Numbered from the stretch's first letter, positions 8,492 to 17,264 are shown. The stretch: 64,000 nucleotides of DNA from Paenibacillus sp. cl123 (GCF_900101595.1 NZ_FMYY01000011.1:129000-192999), one strand, 5' to 3'. The notes: generated by a model from the letters alone, not told the origin. A program made the numbers and translations.

Positions 8492-9376
8492 TCAGGTATT
8501 GCCGAAAGTCTTCTTATACTCCGTCGGCGTGAGGCCCGTACGCTTCTTGAACGTGCGGATGAAATGGCTTAAGTGGTGAAAGCCGACCTGGAAGCAGATC
8601 TGCGTCACCGTATGCGTGTCCTGACGGATCAGTTCCATCGCGCGTTCGATCCGCACCTCGTGCAGAAAGTCGACGAATGTCTGACCGGTCTCCTTTTTAA
8701 ACATCGAGCAGAAGTAAGCCGGAGCCATCCGGGCGATATGCGCCCCTTGCTCCAGTGGAATATCCTGGCTGTAGTTATCGTAAATGTACCGCACCACATC
8801 CTGGATCGGGCTCTCTTCCGCTTCGCCAAACGCCGTCCGCGCAGACGGTCGCCGCATCGTGCGCCGGTATTCGCGGTCAATAAGAATGAGCAGCTTGATC
8901 AGATTGATCCGGATCGAGAAATCAAACCCCGGCTCGCGCAGATCCAGCTCATCCTGGATGTCCTGGATCAGCTGCTCGACCAGCGGCTGCTTGCTTTTAC
9001 CGATATGCAGCCACGGCTGCAGCGCTTCCGCGGGCTCCGCATGCTGGACGTACCGCCAGAGCGATTCGGAGAACGCAGCGACCTGCTCATGCACAAGCAG
9101 AGGCAGGAAATCGAGCAAAATCAGCTCGAATTCCTTATCCTCGATCGAATTCAAGCTATGCTCCACGCCGGGCGAAATGATAAACAGATCGCCGCGGCCG
9201 ACGGTCAGCGATTTATTGCGAAACTGATGATTGCACGTGCCCCGAAGCACATAGGCTATCTGGATGTATTCATGCGTATGCAGCTGCTGTTTGAGATGAT
9301 TGGAGTGATGCCTGACGAGACTGAACGGGATTTCTTCCATCAGATTCCCCTTGCTGCGAAACGTCAAAACGCCCAT
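8492..9376 (-). CDS. AraC family regulator with cupin sensor domain
   Basis: This 294-residue transcription factor has an N-terminal cupin (QLHTHEYIQIAYVLRG, then GDLFIISPGVEH) that presumably binds a sugar. The C-terminal AraC DNA-binding domain has two helix-turn-helices; the second includes TVTQICFQVGFHHLSHFIRT and ends in TGLTPTEYKK. It lies between the isomerase-like and dehydrogenase genes on the same strand, so it probably controls this small catabolic cluster. The start at 9376 is an ATG. Confidence 0.92.
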   Translation of the reverse strand: MGVLTFRSKGNLMEEIPFSLVRHHSNHLKQQLHTHEYIQIAYVLRGTCNHQFRNKSLTVGRGDLFIISPGVEHSLNSIEDKEFELILLDFLPLLVHEQVAAFSESLWRYVQHAEPAEALQPWLHIGKSKQPLVEQLIQDIQDELDLREPGFDFSIRINLIKLLILIDREYRRTMRRPSARTAFGEAEESPIQDVVRYIYDNYSQDIPLEQGAHIARMAPAYFCSMFKKETGQTFVDFLHEVRIERAMELIRQDTHTVTQICFQVGFHHLSHFIRTFKKRTGLTPTEYKKTFGNT

Positions 9377-9471
9377 GCCTTTGCCCCCTGCCGGTAGGTT
9401 TATACTTTAACCATAATACAAAAGGCGGCAGGAGACAATCGACATTTTTTCCATTGCATATACTTACTTGT

Positions 9472-10332
9472 TTATTTGGCCTGCGCGGGGACAAGCAGCT
9501 CCTTCACGAAGCGGAAATCATGCTCCAGCCGCTCATATGGAGGAAACGGAGCGTGGCATTCCAGCGTCACCCAGCCGTCATAACCGGTTTCGCGCAAGGC
9601 GTCGAATAACGGGCGGTGATCGGCCCCTCCCTCGCCCATCCGGCTCTGCAGGAAAAACTCCTGACCGTGCTTCGTCAGATTCGCGAACGTGCCGGGAGCT
9701 CCGGCCGCCTCGACTCTTTTCTCATCCTTCACATGCACATGGAACAAATGCTTGCCCAGCGTCAGCACGGATTCTCGGCCATAATCGGTATCCGTGATAT
9801 ACATGTTGCCCGCGTCATGGATAAAGCCGAGGTTCGGCTGATTGACCAGAGCGGCGAGACGCAAGCTGTCCTGAACCGTTTCGACCAGAGAGACGTTGTG
9901 AATCTCCAGAATAACGCGGACATGATGTTTGGCCGCTTCTTCCGCACAGCGGTTCAGCCAGTAAGCCGCCTTCGCATAGTGGTAGTCCTTAGCCAAGAAA
10001 GCGTTAGGTCCGCCTGCACCGACGCGCACCATCGAAGCGCCCAGCTCGCCTGCGATCGGCAGCATCCGGCAAAAATCCTCATAAGCCTTCTCGCATTCGC
10101 TGTCGCTGCCCGTTGAGAATCCGCCCATATAACCGGCGATGGCCGGAAGCTCCAGTCCGTAGCTGTCCGCTACCGAGCGGATTTCCTTCACCCGCTGCAC
10201 GCTTGTCGTCGGGGACAGATGCGGCTCCCGGGCCGCAATTTCCAGCCCGTCCAAACCGAGCTGCTTAGTCATCCGGAGCGTCTCCTGAATACTGTAATCG
10301 ATAAACACGCCGCTGAATGCCGCGAATTTCAT
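9472..10332 (-). CDS. Sugar phosphate isomerase/epimerase (xylose isomerase-like TIM barrel)
   Basis: This 286-residue protein of the AP-endonuclease-2/xylose-isomerase-like family usually binds a divalent metal and isomerises or epimerises keto sugars or inosose. The expected metal ligands are visible in order: Glu in ILEIHN, Asp in HDAGN, His in FHVHVKDE, and a late Glu in VTLECH. The ATG at 10332 is preceded by AAGGAGG. It is the first gene of the reverse cluster with the AraC regulator and the Gfo/Idh/MocA dehydrogenase, a frequent pairing in inositol- or rare-sugar catabolism. The exact reaction is unknown. Confidence 0.9.
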   Translation of the reverse strand: MKFAAFSGVFIDYSIQETLRMTKQLGLDGLEIAAREPHLSPTTSVQRVKEIRSVADSYGLELPAIAGYMGGFSTGSDSECEKAYEDFCRMLPIAGELGASMVRVGAGGPNAFLAKDYHYAKAAYWLNRCAEEAAKHHVRVILEIHNVSLVETVQDSLRLAALVNQPNLGFIHDAGNMYITDTDYGRESVLTLGKHLFHVHVKDEKRVEAAGAPGTFANLTKHGQEFFLQSRMGEGGADHRPLFDALRETGYDGWVTLECHAPFPPYERLEHDFRFVKELLVPAQAK

Positions 10333-10593
10333 GAAGATGGCCTCCTTGCACGGTCGTAAGCTTCCTGTACGGTGCCTGACCGTCGTTTTGTTTTAACTAT
10401 AGCAATTTTGGCCTCCGGGATGTTGACCGATCTTTCGAAGTCGTTTGGCATTTTTTACGCAATATGAACGGGAGGCAGGAATTCGTGTGGACACGACGAA
10501 AGTCCCAGTTATATAATTTAGAATAGACTCGACAAAAGCTACCAGTTAAATACCGGAACCGATCCGAGTTATAGATGAAGGGTGTCGAATGAG
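10333..10593. other. Divergent intergenic region with imperfect direct repeats
   Basis: Promoters for the reverse isomerase cluster and the forward stalk-domain gene must lie here. A TATAAT occurs at about 10514 on the forward strand. Two imperfect copies of a CGAC-AAAG-CCAGTTA-ATA pattern start near 10496 and 10532. They could be regulator sites. No gene was seen. Confidence 0.4.
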
Positions 10594-11223
10594 ATGAAAA
10601 CTAAAATTTTGGCATTGTCCGCCGTACTGATGCTTGCCTCCGGTGCGGTCAGCGCTTCCAGCATAAACGGCACTTATAAGGGAAATCCCATCGTGAAGGT
10701 GACGTCCAACGGTTCATCACTGCAGGTCGATGAGGTACCTGCTCAGATCGTAGACGGTCATACTTTAGTCCCAATCTCCTTGTTAAGACAATTAGGGGCT
10801 TCCGTAGCATGGGATGCCAAAACCTACGGCGTCGACGTCAAGCTTGGAGCGGTTAAGGAAGATAAAGATACGGTCCGGCCCAGCGAAATCGGTACTTTTC
10901 TGAAAGACGCGCGCAAAGAGCTGGCGCAGGCCGGTATCACCGTGAAAGATACGTACCTCAGCATCGATCAGAACGGCAAGGTCCAGATGAAATACGAATA
11001 CGTTCCTGGCGCCAACCAAACCACGGATCAAACGGTCCAAACCGTCGCTGCCTTATTGGGAGTAACCGCCAAGCTGAAGTCCCAGGTCGAGGGAGCTACC
11101 GTCCTGGTCATCGTGAACAATAGTGTGGCAAGCACGTTTACGGCTTCGATCAAAGACTGCGACGATTATCTGAATAAGAAAACCTCTCTGGAAAGCTTCG
11201 CCCAAAAATGGGTGATGAACTAG
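10594..11223 (+). CDS. Secreted stalk-domain protein (copper amine oxidase N-terminal-like)
   Basis: This exported protein of about 209 residues starts at ATG 10594, 12 bases after GAAGG. A GTG at 10582 abuts that site and is less likely. The signal peptide is KTKILALSAVLMLASGAVSAS. Residues of about 25-80 form the stalk domain common in Paenibacillus wall proteins: PAQIVDGHTLVPISLLRQLG, then VAWDAKTYGVDV. The rest is unrecognised, with a Thr/Val-rich C-terminal half. The stalk domain is structural; no enzymatic function is suggested. Confidence 0.85.
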   Translation: MKTKILALSAVLMLASGAVSASSINGTYKGNPIVKVTSNGSSLQVDEVPAQIVDGHTLVPISLLRQLGASVAWDAKTYGVDVKLGAVKEDKDTVRPSEIGTFLKDARKELAQAGITVKDTYLSIDQNGKVQMKYEYVPGANQTTDQTVQTVAALLGVTAKLKSQVEGATVLVIVNNSVASTFTASIKDCDDYLNKKTSLESFAQKWVMN

Positions 11224-11316
11224 CCTTTGCACAAAGAAGCCTCGCCGGGCAGCTTGTTTCCTATTCGCCCTGTCCCTGGCCTCCCATAGCGCGTTGACGA
11301 GGGCACCTGCAGAAAA

Positions 11317-11345
11317 AAGGCACTTTCTCGTGTTGAAAGTGCCTT
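11317..11345 (-). terminator. Rho-independent terminator of the VOC gene
   Basis: A perfect 11-bp stem (11317-11327 with 11335-11345) and a 7-base loop are followed, reading the minus strand, by a T-run (A-run at 11313-11318 on the plus strand). Confidence 0.85.
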
Positions 11346-11384
11346 CCCTATCCGCCGCGGCAAGCTGACGTCCCGGCTGCGCCT

Positions 11385-11780
11385 CTACTTCGCGTTCTCA
11401 TCCGGCTGATGAATACCGAAAATATTCCCTTCCGTATCCAGATAATATCCCTGCCACGCCATGCCCGGCAGAGCATGCTTTGGCAATGCGACCTTGCCTC
11501 CATGATGGAGAATCTTGGCTTCAGTAGCATCGTAATCCGCCACGCCCATCGTACATGCATAGCCGTTAAGTGCCTGGCCCGGCTCTGGAGAAGGACCTCG
11601 CCGTTTCATCAAGGCGCCGTTAATTCCAGGTTCGTTCGCATCTCCGGTAACGGCTCCGAAATAAGGCATTCCTGCGTAGCCGCTCCAATCCTCGAAAGTC
11701 CAGCCGAATACTTCGCTATAAAACGTCTTGGCGCGTTCCACATCATCCACATGAATTTCAAAATGAATCATCCTGCCCAT
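11385..11780 (-). CDS. VOC family protein (glyoxalase/bleomycin-resistance fold)
   Basis: This small cytosolic protein of about 131 residues belongs to the vicinal-oxygen-chelate superfamily. It begins with IHFEIHVDDVERAKTFYSEV, the classic first strand and helix, followed by VFGWTF. The second half has KHALPGMAWQGYYLDTEGN and ends with FGIHQ. His and Glu residues at the usual metal positions are present. The start is uncertain: ATG 11780, ATG 11771 and TTG 11783 all lie behind an AAGGAGAGG stretch. The family includes glyoxalases, epimerases and resistance proteins. The reaction is unknown and there is no operon partner. Confidence 0.87.
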   Translation of the reverse strand: MGRMIHFEIHVDDVERAKTFYSEVFGWTFEDWSGYAGMPYFGAVTGDANEPGINGALMKRRGPSPEPGQALNGYACTMGVADYDATEAKILHHGGKVALPKHALPGMAWQGYYLDTEGNIFGIHQPDENAK

Positions 11781-11985
11781 CAACTCCCGCCCTCTCCTTA
11801 TTCGATTCCTTCCAACTTTCTTCATGCTTTCCAACCGGAAGCTTCCCTATTCTTCCTTCGCCTGCTTCTTCATCTGATCTTCATCAAATACTCATAAACC
11901 GCTCATGAACCGAATGGGAGTTGCTGATATACTGGTGACATACAACTATAACCACGAAAGATTCGACGAAGCGGAGGCATTTATT

Positions 11986-12933
11986 ATGTACAAATCCATT
12001 ATTATCGGAACCGGCCCGGCCGGATTGACAGCCGCTATTTACTTGGCACGCGCTAACCTGAATCCCCTTGTCATCGAAGGACCGGAGCCTGGCGGACAGC
12101 TGACGACCACGACGGAGGTCGAGAACTTCCCGGGCTTCCCGGACGGCATCATGGGTCCTGAGCTGATGGCCAACATGCGCAAGCAGGCAGAGCGTTTCGG
12201 CGCCGAATTCAAGACAGGCTGGGTGAACAGCGTCGATCTGTCGCAGCGTCCGTTCAAGCTGAATGTGGAAGGGATGGGCGAGCTGGTCGCCGAGAGCATC
12301 ATTATCTCCACGGGCGCATCGGCCAAGCTGCTCGGCATCGCCAACGAGAAGGAAAGCATCGGCCGGGGCGTCAGCACCTGCGCGACCTGTGACGGATTTT
12401 TCTTCCGCGGCAAAAAAATTCTCGTGGTCGGCGGCGGCGACTCCGCCATGGAGGAAGCGAATTTCCTGACCCGCTTCGCGTCCGAGGTAACGATCGTTAA
12501 CCGGCGCAACGAGCTGCGCGCCTCCAAAATCATGCAGGACCGCGCGCGGGAGAACGAGAAGATCAAGTGGAATTTGAATAAGACGCCCCTTGAGGTGCTC
12601 TCCGGAGACCGGGGCGTAACGGGACTAAAGGTGCGCAACAACGAGACGGGCGCCGAAGAAATCATCGAAACGGACGGCATCTTCGTCGCCATCGGCCACA
12701 CGCCGAACACCGGCTTCCTGAACGGCCAGATCAAGACGGACGCGGTCGGTTATATTCTCGTTCAGCCGGGCACCGCGCAAACAAACATCGAAGGCGTCTT
12801 CGCCTGCGGCGACGTGCAGGACAGCAAATACCGCCAAGCGATCACGGCGGCAGGCAGCGGCTGTATGGCGGCGCTGGAAGCGGAGAAATTCCTCGACGGC
12901 CATATGGTGCATGACTGGAGCGTCAGCCTGTAA
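11986..12933 (+). CDS. trxB: Thioredoxin-disulfide reductase
   Basis: This cytosolic flavoenzyme passes electrons from NADPH to thioredoxin. The ATG at 11986 follows CGGAGG and gives 315 residues, the standard length. The FAD-binding GTGPAG lies at residues 8-13. The redox-active CATC is at residues 132-135 within STCATCDG. The NADPH-binding VVGGGDSAMEEA follows, and the C-terminal FAD contact is FACGDVQDSKYRQ. All expected parts are present. The gene is monocistronic, ending in a terminator hairpin. The window does not contain its thioredoxin partner. Confidence 0.96.
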   Translation: MYKSIIIGTGPAGLTAAIYLARANLNPLVIEGPEPGGQLTTTTEVENFPGFPDGIMGPELMANMRKQAERFGAEFKTGWVNSVDLSQRPFKLNVEGMGELVAESIIISTGASAKLLGIANEKESIGRGVSTCATCDGFFFRGKKILVVGGGDSAMEEANFLTRFASEVTIVNRRNELRASKIMQDRARENEKIKWNLNKTPLEVLSGDRGVTGLKVRNNETGAEEIIETDGIFVAIGHTPNTGFLNGQIKTDAVGYILVQPGTAQTNIEGVFACGDVQDSKYRQAITAAGSGCMAALEAEKFLDGHMVHDWSVSL

Positions 12934-12957
12934 CCGACCGGATACCATAGCAGCCAA

Positions 12958-12995
12958 AAAAAGAGTGCGGCCTGATTCGGGTCCGCGCTCTTTTT
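12958..12995 (+). terminator. Rho-independent terminator of trxB
   Basis: AAAAAGAGTGCGG (12958-12970) pairs with CCGCGCTCTTTTT (12983-12995) with one G-T wobble. The right arm ends in a T-run, and the left A-run makes it potentially bidirectional. Confidence 0.85.
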
Positions 12996-13091
12996 AATCT
13001 GGCGCAACAATATTAACGCTTACTTCCGTTACCGTTCAAGCCCTAAGGCCCGCCTATCAAGGCATAAACGGCGTAGCAGGATAGCGGCAGC

Positions 13092-14399
13092 CTAACGCCC
13101 GCCGCCAAGGAAGCCTACTGCCGCATCCGGCTTATCCCTCAGCCAGGTTTGCCGCCGGCTCTTGTCCAGCTCCTGCCGCATGGCACGGATGAGAGCGTGC
13201 AGATCCGCATGTCCCTCGGTATGCCACTGCAGCGCGGCGGATACGTACAGCTCGTTCAGCTGGGCGAAAGTAAACGATTCGGTCAGACGCGCCGCCTCAG
13301 GCAGCGCCTCCTCCCCGATCAGCCGCGCGAACGGCTTGCGGCGCAAATAAGCGGTCCGCAGCTCCTCGTCCGGCAGCACGATTTCATAGGCGCGGTCGAA
13401 GCGCCCGGCCCGGTTCATCAGCGCGGGATCGATTTGCTCGGGATAATTGGTCGTGCCGATGAGAAAGATGCCCTCCTTTGAGGTCGCCCCGTCAAGCGTA
13501 TTCAGGAAAAACGAGCGCGCATGCAGCGGCATCGAGTCGATATCCTCGGCCACCAGCACCATCGGCGCCATCGCGACCGCAGCGGCAAATACTTCCTGAA
13601 TCGAAGCGCTGCTCGTATGCTCCGTCAGCTGCCAGTAGGCAACAGGCGCGCGCACGCTGCCCGCAATCGATTTGACGAGCGTCGTCTTTCCATTGCCTGG
13701 CTTGCCGTACAGTAAAATTCCCCGTTTGTATGGGACCTCGTACATCCGGTAAAACGACCGGTCCTCGGCGAAGAATTGGTCGATGGCACGAAAAATCTCC
13801 GTCTTCAGCTCTTCGCTCATCAAAACATCGTCCCGGTCGACGGTCCGGGTAATCGGCTTGATCTGCCGCTCCATACCGTCTCGGGTATCGGTGAATACCG
13901 TCACCTGACGACGGTCCTGCTCCCTTCGCCGGTTTGCCGTGAAGGCGAGGAAGGACTGCACGGCCTGATCGTCCCGGGCAAATACGAAATCCTCGCTGCT
14001 CAGTCCGTGATGGCGGAATACCGGCACCCGGGCCAGCGCCACGCCGAGCGCCGGATAGGCAAATACATTGTTGCGCAGCGAGCTGTAAATGCGGCAGCGC
14101 CCGTCCCCTTCCTCCCCGCCGGAAGGGTCCGTCTCGGTGGAGAAGGCCCGCGACTCGACAAAGTCGAAGATGCGAGCTACGTACTCCGCGCCTTCATAGC
14201 CGCTGCGGATATCCTGCTCTAACAGCTGCCAATAATCCTCGCTCCCGTCATCGCATACGTAAGCGTTGAACTCGTAACCGTACAAGCCGGACAATTCGAA
14301 CCGTATCCGGTATAAAACATCCTCATAGGCTTCGGCCGCAATAAATAAGGCTTCGGCTATGCGGCTGCCGTTTCCCGTGGACTGACTTATCGGTATCAT
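13092..14399 (-). CDS. AAA+ ATPase in operon with rtcB
   Basis: This cytosolic AAA+ protein has 435 residues from ATG 14399, seven bases after AAGGGGGT and only two bases after the rtcB stop, so the two genes are clearly co-translated. Residues 1-200 have no recognised fold. The Walker A GKPGNGKTT lies at about 232-240, the Walker B-like VLVAEDIDSM near 285, sensor 1 LIGTTNYPEQIDPAL near 320, and the arginine-finger region NRAGRFD follows. This layout is of the BCS1/CDC48-like classical AAA type. It is not a sigma-54 activator and so differs from the RtcR regulator of Proteobacteria. A role in RNA repair, for example remodelling a protein or RNA substrate, is inferred from the operon only. 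Confidence 0.88.
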   Translation of the reverse strand: MIPISQSTGNGSRIAEALFIAAEAYEDVLYRIRFELSGLYGYEFNAYVCDDGSEDYWQLLEQDIRSGYEGAEYVARIFDFVESRAFSTETDPSGGEEGDGRCRIYSSLRNNVFAYPALGVALARVPVFRHHGLSSEDFVFARDDQAVQSFLAFTANRRREQDRRQVTVFTDTRDGMERQIKPITRTVDRDDVLMSEELKTEIFRAIDQFFAEDRSFYRMYEVPYKRGILLYGKPGNGKTTLVKSIAGSVRAPVAYWQLTEHTSSASIQEVFAAAVAMAPMVLVAEDIDSMPLHARSFFLNTLDGATSKEGIFLIGTTNYPEQIDPALMNRAGRFDRAYEIVLPDEELRTAYLRRKPFARLIGEEALPEAARLTESFTFAQLNELYVSAALQWHTEGHADLHALIRAMRQELDKSRRQTWLRDKPDAAVGFLGGGR

Positions 14400-14401
14400 G
14401 G

Positions 14402-15874
14402 CTATACCCCCTTGATCGTCGCCAGCGGCCGGCATACGGCTACGGGAACTGCCAAGCCCGCCCCTGTGACGCTTTCTATGATTTGATCCACATCCTTATA
14501 CGCCTGCGGAGACTCGTCGACCAGCGTCTCCAGCGAGCGGTGGTTGACTACGACCTCGTCGTCGGTCCCTACGCGCAGAGCGGCCGCGAAGTCTCGGACC
14601 GACACCAGCTTCTTCGTTGCCGTCCGGGATCGGATGCGCCCCGCACCGTGGCAGATCGAGTAATAATTGCTGCGGCCTCCCGGCTGGCCGACCATAATGT
14701 ATGAGGAAGTCCCCATCGAGCCGGGAATGAGCGCGGGATGTCCGGTTGCCCGATATGGGGCGGGATTGTCCGGATGCCCGGCCGGCAGCGCGCGTGTCGC
14801 TCCTTTGCGATGAATAAAATGCGAGACGCCCTCGTGCCGCTCCTCCCATGCATAGTTATGCATCAGGTCGTACAGCGTCCGCATCTCGAACGCCGTTCCC
14901 AGCACCTCCCGGCATGCTTCGCGGATCGCATAAGCGATCAGATGCCGATTCGCTACGGCATAGTTCAACGCCGAGTAGAGCAGCTGCACATATGTCCAGG
15001 CAGCCGGGTCGTCGAGCGGCGCGTAGACCAGCTTCGGGTCGGCCGTACCGAGACCGAGCCGGCGCATGACCTTCAGCAGCTCAGCCGAAGCGTATTGGCT
15101 GACCGCGCCGCCCCAAGCCCGGGAGCCGGAATGGATCATCACGACAACCTGGCCGTCGAATAACCCCCAGCGCTCGGCGATCTCCCGGCTGCGCTCATCG
15201 AGCTCAATCGCCTGAAGCTCGGCGAAATGGTTGCCTCCTCCAAGCGTCCCGAGCTGGCGATGCCCGCGATGCCACATCCTGTCGGGGATACGGTCCAGCA
15301 CGCTTTCATCGAAGCTGTACCGGGCGCCTTCCACATGGGAGAGCGACGTCGCCTTCTTAGGCGTGTAATGGTCGGGCACGTATTTGGGCGGGAGACCGTG
15401 CAGCCCCTTGCGCACAATATGCTCCAGCCGGATATCCGAATAACGTCCCCTCGCCTGCTCCCCGGCAGGCAAGCAGCGGTCGATCGCCTTCACCAGCTTG
15501 CGGCGCAGCCGGATATCCTTGAGCTCGTCGCGATGGATAGAGGTCAGGTGAAGCCTCATCCCGCAGCCGATATCGCTGCCGACGATCGAAGGAGAAACGA
15601 AGCCTCCGTCCGTAGGCCAGACCGCCGTCGTGCCGATGCAGGTGCCCGCGCCGACATGTACGTCGGGGGTATAGCTCATATACGTGATACTCGGAATTTG
15701 CAGATTGTTATTGGCCATCGCGAATACCTGGTAGTCCAGCGAGCGGAATAACTCCTCGTTCGCATAGACATGGAGTCTGCCCGCAGGAAGCTCCAGCTCG
15801 CGATAATAGGCTCGCTGCGTGTCGGCCGTATGTCCAGCCATTTGCTTAGCCTTTTGATCGGCAGGTTTCATCAT
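14402..15874 (-). CDS. rtcB: RtcB family RNA-splicing/repair ligase
   Basis: RtcB joins RNA 2',3'-cyclic phosphate or 3'-phosphate ends to 5'-OH ends, using GTP and Mn2+, in RNA repair. The 490-residue protein has the family core: SDIGCGMR (metal-binding Asp and Cys) near residue 100, LGTLGGGNHF, VVMIHSGSR, PGSMGTSSYIMVG, and HGAGR, whose His409 is the expected guanylylated residue. No archease gene is nearby. An AAA+ ATPase follows two bases downstream. Upstream lies a leader with a small ORF overlapping a GC-rich inverted repeat. An N-terminal extension of about 25 residues precedes the core. It could alternatively act as an RtcB2-type paralog with a narrower substrate. Confidence 0.93.
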   Translation of the reverse strand: MMKPADQKAKQMAGHTADTQRAYYRELELPAGRLHVYANEELFRSLDYQVFAMANNNLQIPSITYMSYTPDVHVGAGTCIGTTAVWPTDGGFVSPSIVGSDIGCGMRLHLTSIHRDELKDIRLRRKLVKAIDRCLPAGEQARGRYSDIRLEHIVRKGLHGLPPKYVPDHYTPKKATSLSHVEGARYSFDESVLDRIPDRMWHRGHRQLGTLGGGNHFAELQAIELDERSREIAERWGLFDGQVVVMIHSGSRAWGGAVSQYASAELLKVMRRLGLGTADPKLVYAPLDDPAAWTYVQLLYSALNYAVANRHLIAYAIREACREVLGTAFEMRTLYDLMHNYAWEERHEGVSHFIHRKGATRALPAGHPDNPAPYRATGHPALIPGSMGTSSYIMVGQPGGRSNYYSICHGAGRIRSRTATKKLVSVRDFAAALRVGTDDEVVVNHRSLETLVDESPQAYKDVDQIIESVTGAGLAVPVAVCRPLATIKGV

Positions 15875-15969
15875 TTATTCAACATTCCTCTCTGTAAGTC
15901 GGATAACACAAATAAACCGTAAGCTCATCGCCTACGGTCATGAAGAACTAACGGCTGATGCAAGTCGGA

Positions 15970-16099
15970 GCGGGCGCGCCTGAACGGAAATGGCACGGCT
16001 CCTCCTTCCTCCGTGTCCCGGATACCGTCTCTGGGAACGGGTCCATAGGGACAAGCCCTGGCTCTATGTGGTCCGGCAAGGCCGATGCGGCGCGCCCGC
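15970..16099 (-). promoter_or_regulatory. Candidate structured RNA leader of rtcB
   Basis: On the rtcB-sense strand, a perfect 11-bp GC-rich inverted repeat (16089-16099 with 15970-15980) closes a region of about 130 bases. Inside it two more helices can form. One pairs 16070-16076 with 16018-16026 (two-base bulge) and encloses CATAG/CTATG and GGG/CCC pairings at 16044-16068. The other pairs 16011-16015 with 15994-15998 (CACGG/CCGTG). The region lies about 95 bases before the rtcB start, inside its probable 5' UTR. The base pairing is seen directly; function is inferred. I do not recognise a known riboswitch class. Confidence 0.45.
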
Positions 16100-16141
16100 G
16101 TATAAAGTTGGATGTACGGTAGTCAACGAAACGCCAGTCAT
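16064..16141 (-). CDS. Putative 25-residue leader peptide upstream of rtcB
   Basis: An ATG at 16141 stands 9 bases after a strong AAAGGAGG (16151-16158 on the plus strand). It opens a 25-codon frame starting MTGVSLTTVHPT and ending RPCRTT before TAG. The frame runs through the 5' arm (16089-16099) of the inverted repeat, so a ribosome on it would block that stem. This is the arrangement expected of translation-dependent attenuation. The ribosome binding site is as strong as those of real genes here, but conservation is unknown. Confidence 0.4.
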   Translation of the reverse strand: MTGVSLTTVHPTLYAGAPHRPCRTT

Positions 16142-16265
16142 GTCGCTCGGCCTCCTTTACATGTCAGAATGTATCATGAGTATAACTTGGCTTGACGGGA
16201 AATGCCCGGGAAAAAATTATTTTTACTCAAGCTTGCCGACTCGGGACAACCCAAGCCGCATTGCG

Positions 16266-17264
16266 TCACGGCCGCGCATAAAGCTCCCGGGTCAGCTCAT
16301 CCATAACCCGATTGGTGCGGGCAGCCGATTCGCCGGTGCTCGCGCAGCTTCCTGCGCCGAGCAGCTCATCCACCAGTGTCTGAATAAGCGGCTGCTGGAT
16401 ATGAGCGGGAGCCTCGAACGGAAACGACTGAACGCCATCGGCCGTCTCCAGCCGGATCGGCTCGTGACCGAACGTCGAGAATACAAGCTTGCCCGCCGAG
16501 CCGACGATTTCATTGCGGTCCTCATGGGCAAAGGCTGAGAAGCACCATGTTCCGCTGCCCTGAACCCCGCTCTCGAATCGGTACGTGCCGGTTACGATGT
16601 CCTCGATACCGGGGAATCGCCCCTCCTGGTTGGCGGCCAATCCCTTGGCGTCGGCGATCGGTCCGAGCAGGAAGTCGAGCACGTCCAGCGTGTGGCTGGC
16701 CAGGTCGAAGAAAAGACCGCCGCCCGACTGCTCGGGCTTCAGACGCCAAGGCACCTCGCCGTTCTGAACCCGCGGAGAAGTCTGCGTCTGGACGGTCGTG
16801 ACAAAGCGCACCTCGCCGATGGCTCCGGCCTCCAGCAGCTCCTTGACCTTGAGAAAACGCGGCAGTCCCCGGCGGTAATATGCTACGTAGAGCGGCACAC
16901 CCGCATCGCGGCAAGCCTCGATCATCCGGTCGCATTCCGCCTGATTCAGCGCCATCGGCTTCTCGACATAGACCGGCTTGCCGGCCTTCGCCGCCGCCAG
17001 CGTGTAATCCAGATGCGAGCCGGGCGGCGTCGCTATGTAGACGATATCGACCTCCGGATCGTCGATCAGCGCCTGCGCATCCGTATACCATTTCGCCACC
17101 CCGTGGCGGCGCGCATAGTCCTCCGCAAGCTCCCCGTTGCGCCGCATGACGGCGACGAGCTCGGAGCCCTGGGCCTTCTGCAAGCCGGGGCCGCTCTTGA
17201 CCTCCGTTACATTGCCGCAGCCGATAATGCCGAATCTGATCTTGTCTGCCTTCACCTTATTCAT
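16266..17264 (-). CDS. Gfo/Idh/MocA family oxidoreductase
   Basis: This is a cytosolic NAD(P)-dependent dehydrogenase-like protein of 332 residues, not closely similar to the one at 7306-8388. The Rossmann motif GIIGCGNV lies near residue 13. The signature YVEKPMALNQAECDRM follows near 95-110. The substrate-side segment SGGGLFFDLASHTLDVLD carries the conserved D-x-x-x-H-x-x-D pattern. It stands alone, upstream of the rtcB operon on the same strand. A sugar or cyclitol is the likely substrate. Confidence 0.9.
   Translation of the reverse strand: MNKVKADKIRFGIIGCGNVTEVKSGPGLQKAQGSELVAVMRRNGELAEDYARRHGVAKWYTDAQALIDDPEVDIVYIATPPGSHLDYTLAAAKAGKPVYVEKPMALNQAECDRMIEACRDAGVPLYVAYYRRGLPRFLKVKELLEAGAIGEVRFVTTVQTQTSPRVQNGEVPWRLKPEQSGGGLFFDLASHTLDVLDFLLGPIADAKGLAANQEGRFPGIEDIVTGTYRFESGVQGSGTWCFSAFAHEDRNEIVGSAGKLVFSTFGHEPIRLETADGVQSFPFEAPAHIQQPLIQTLVDELLGAGSCASTGESAARTNRVMDELTRELYARP

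Noticed and set aside
7252..8532. Long forward-strand open frame of 426 codons
   Set aside because: It lies antisense to the Gfo/Idh/MocA gene, shows no family resemblance and is Arg/Gln/His-rich, as expected from reading a GC-rich gene backwards.
10490..10581. Repeated CGAC-AAAG words considered as a riboswitch
   Set aside because: No known riboswitch core could be matched and no stable pairing is evident. It is kept only as possible regulator sites.
15990..16538. 182-codon forward frame across the rtcB leader
   Set aside because: It overlaps the antisense of the Gfo/Idh/MocA gene, has no ribosome binding site and no family resemblance.
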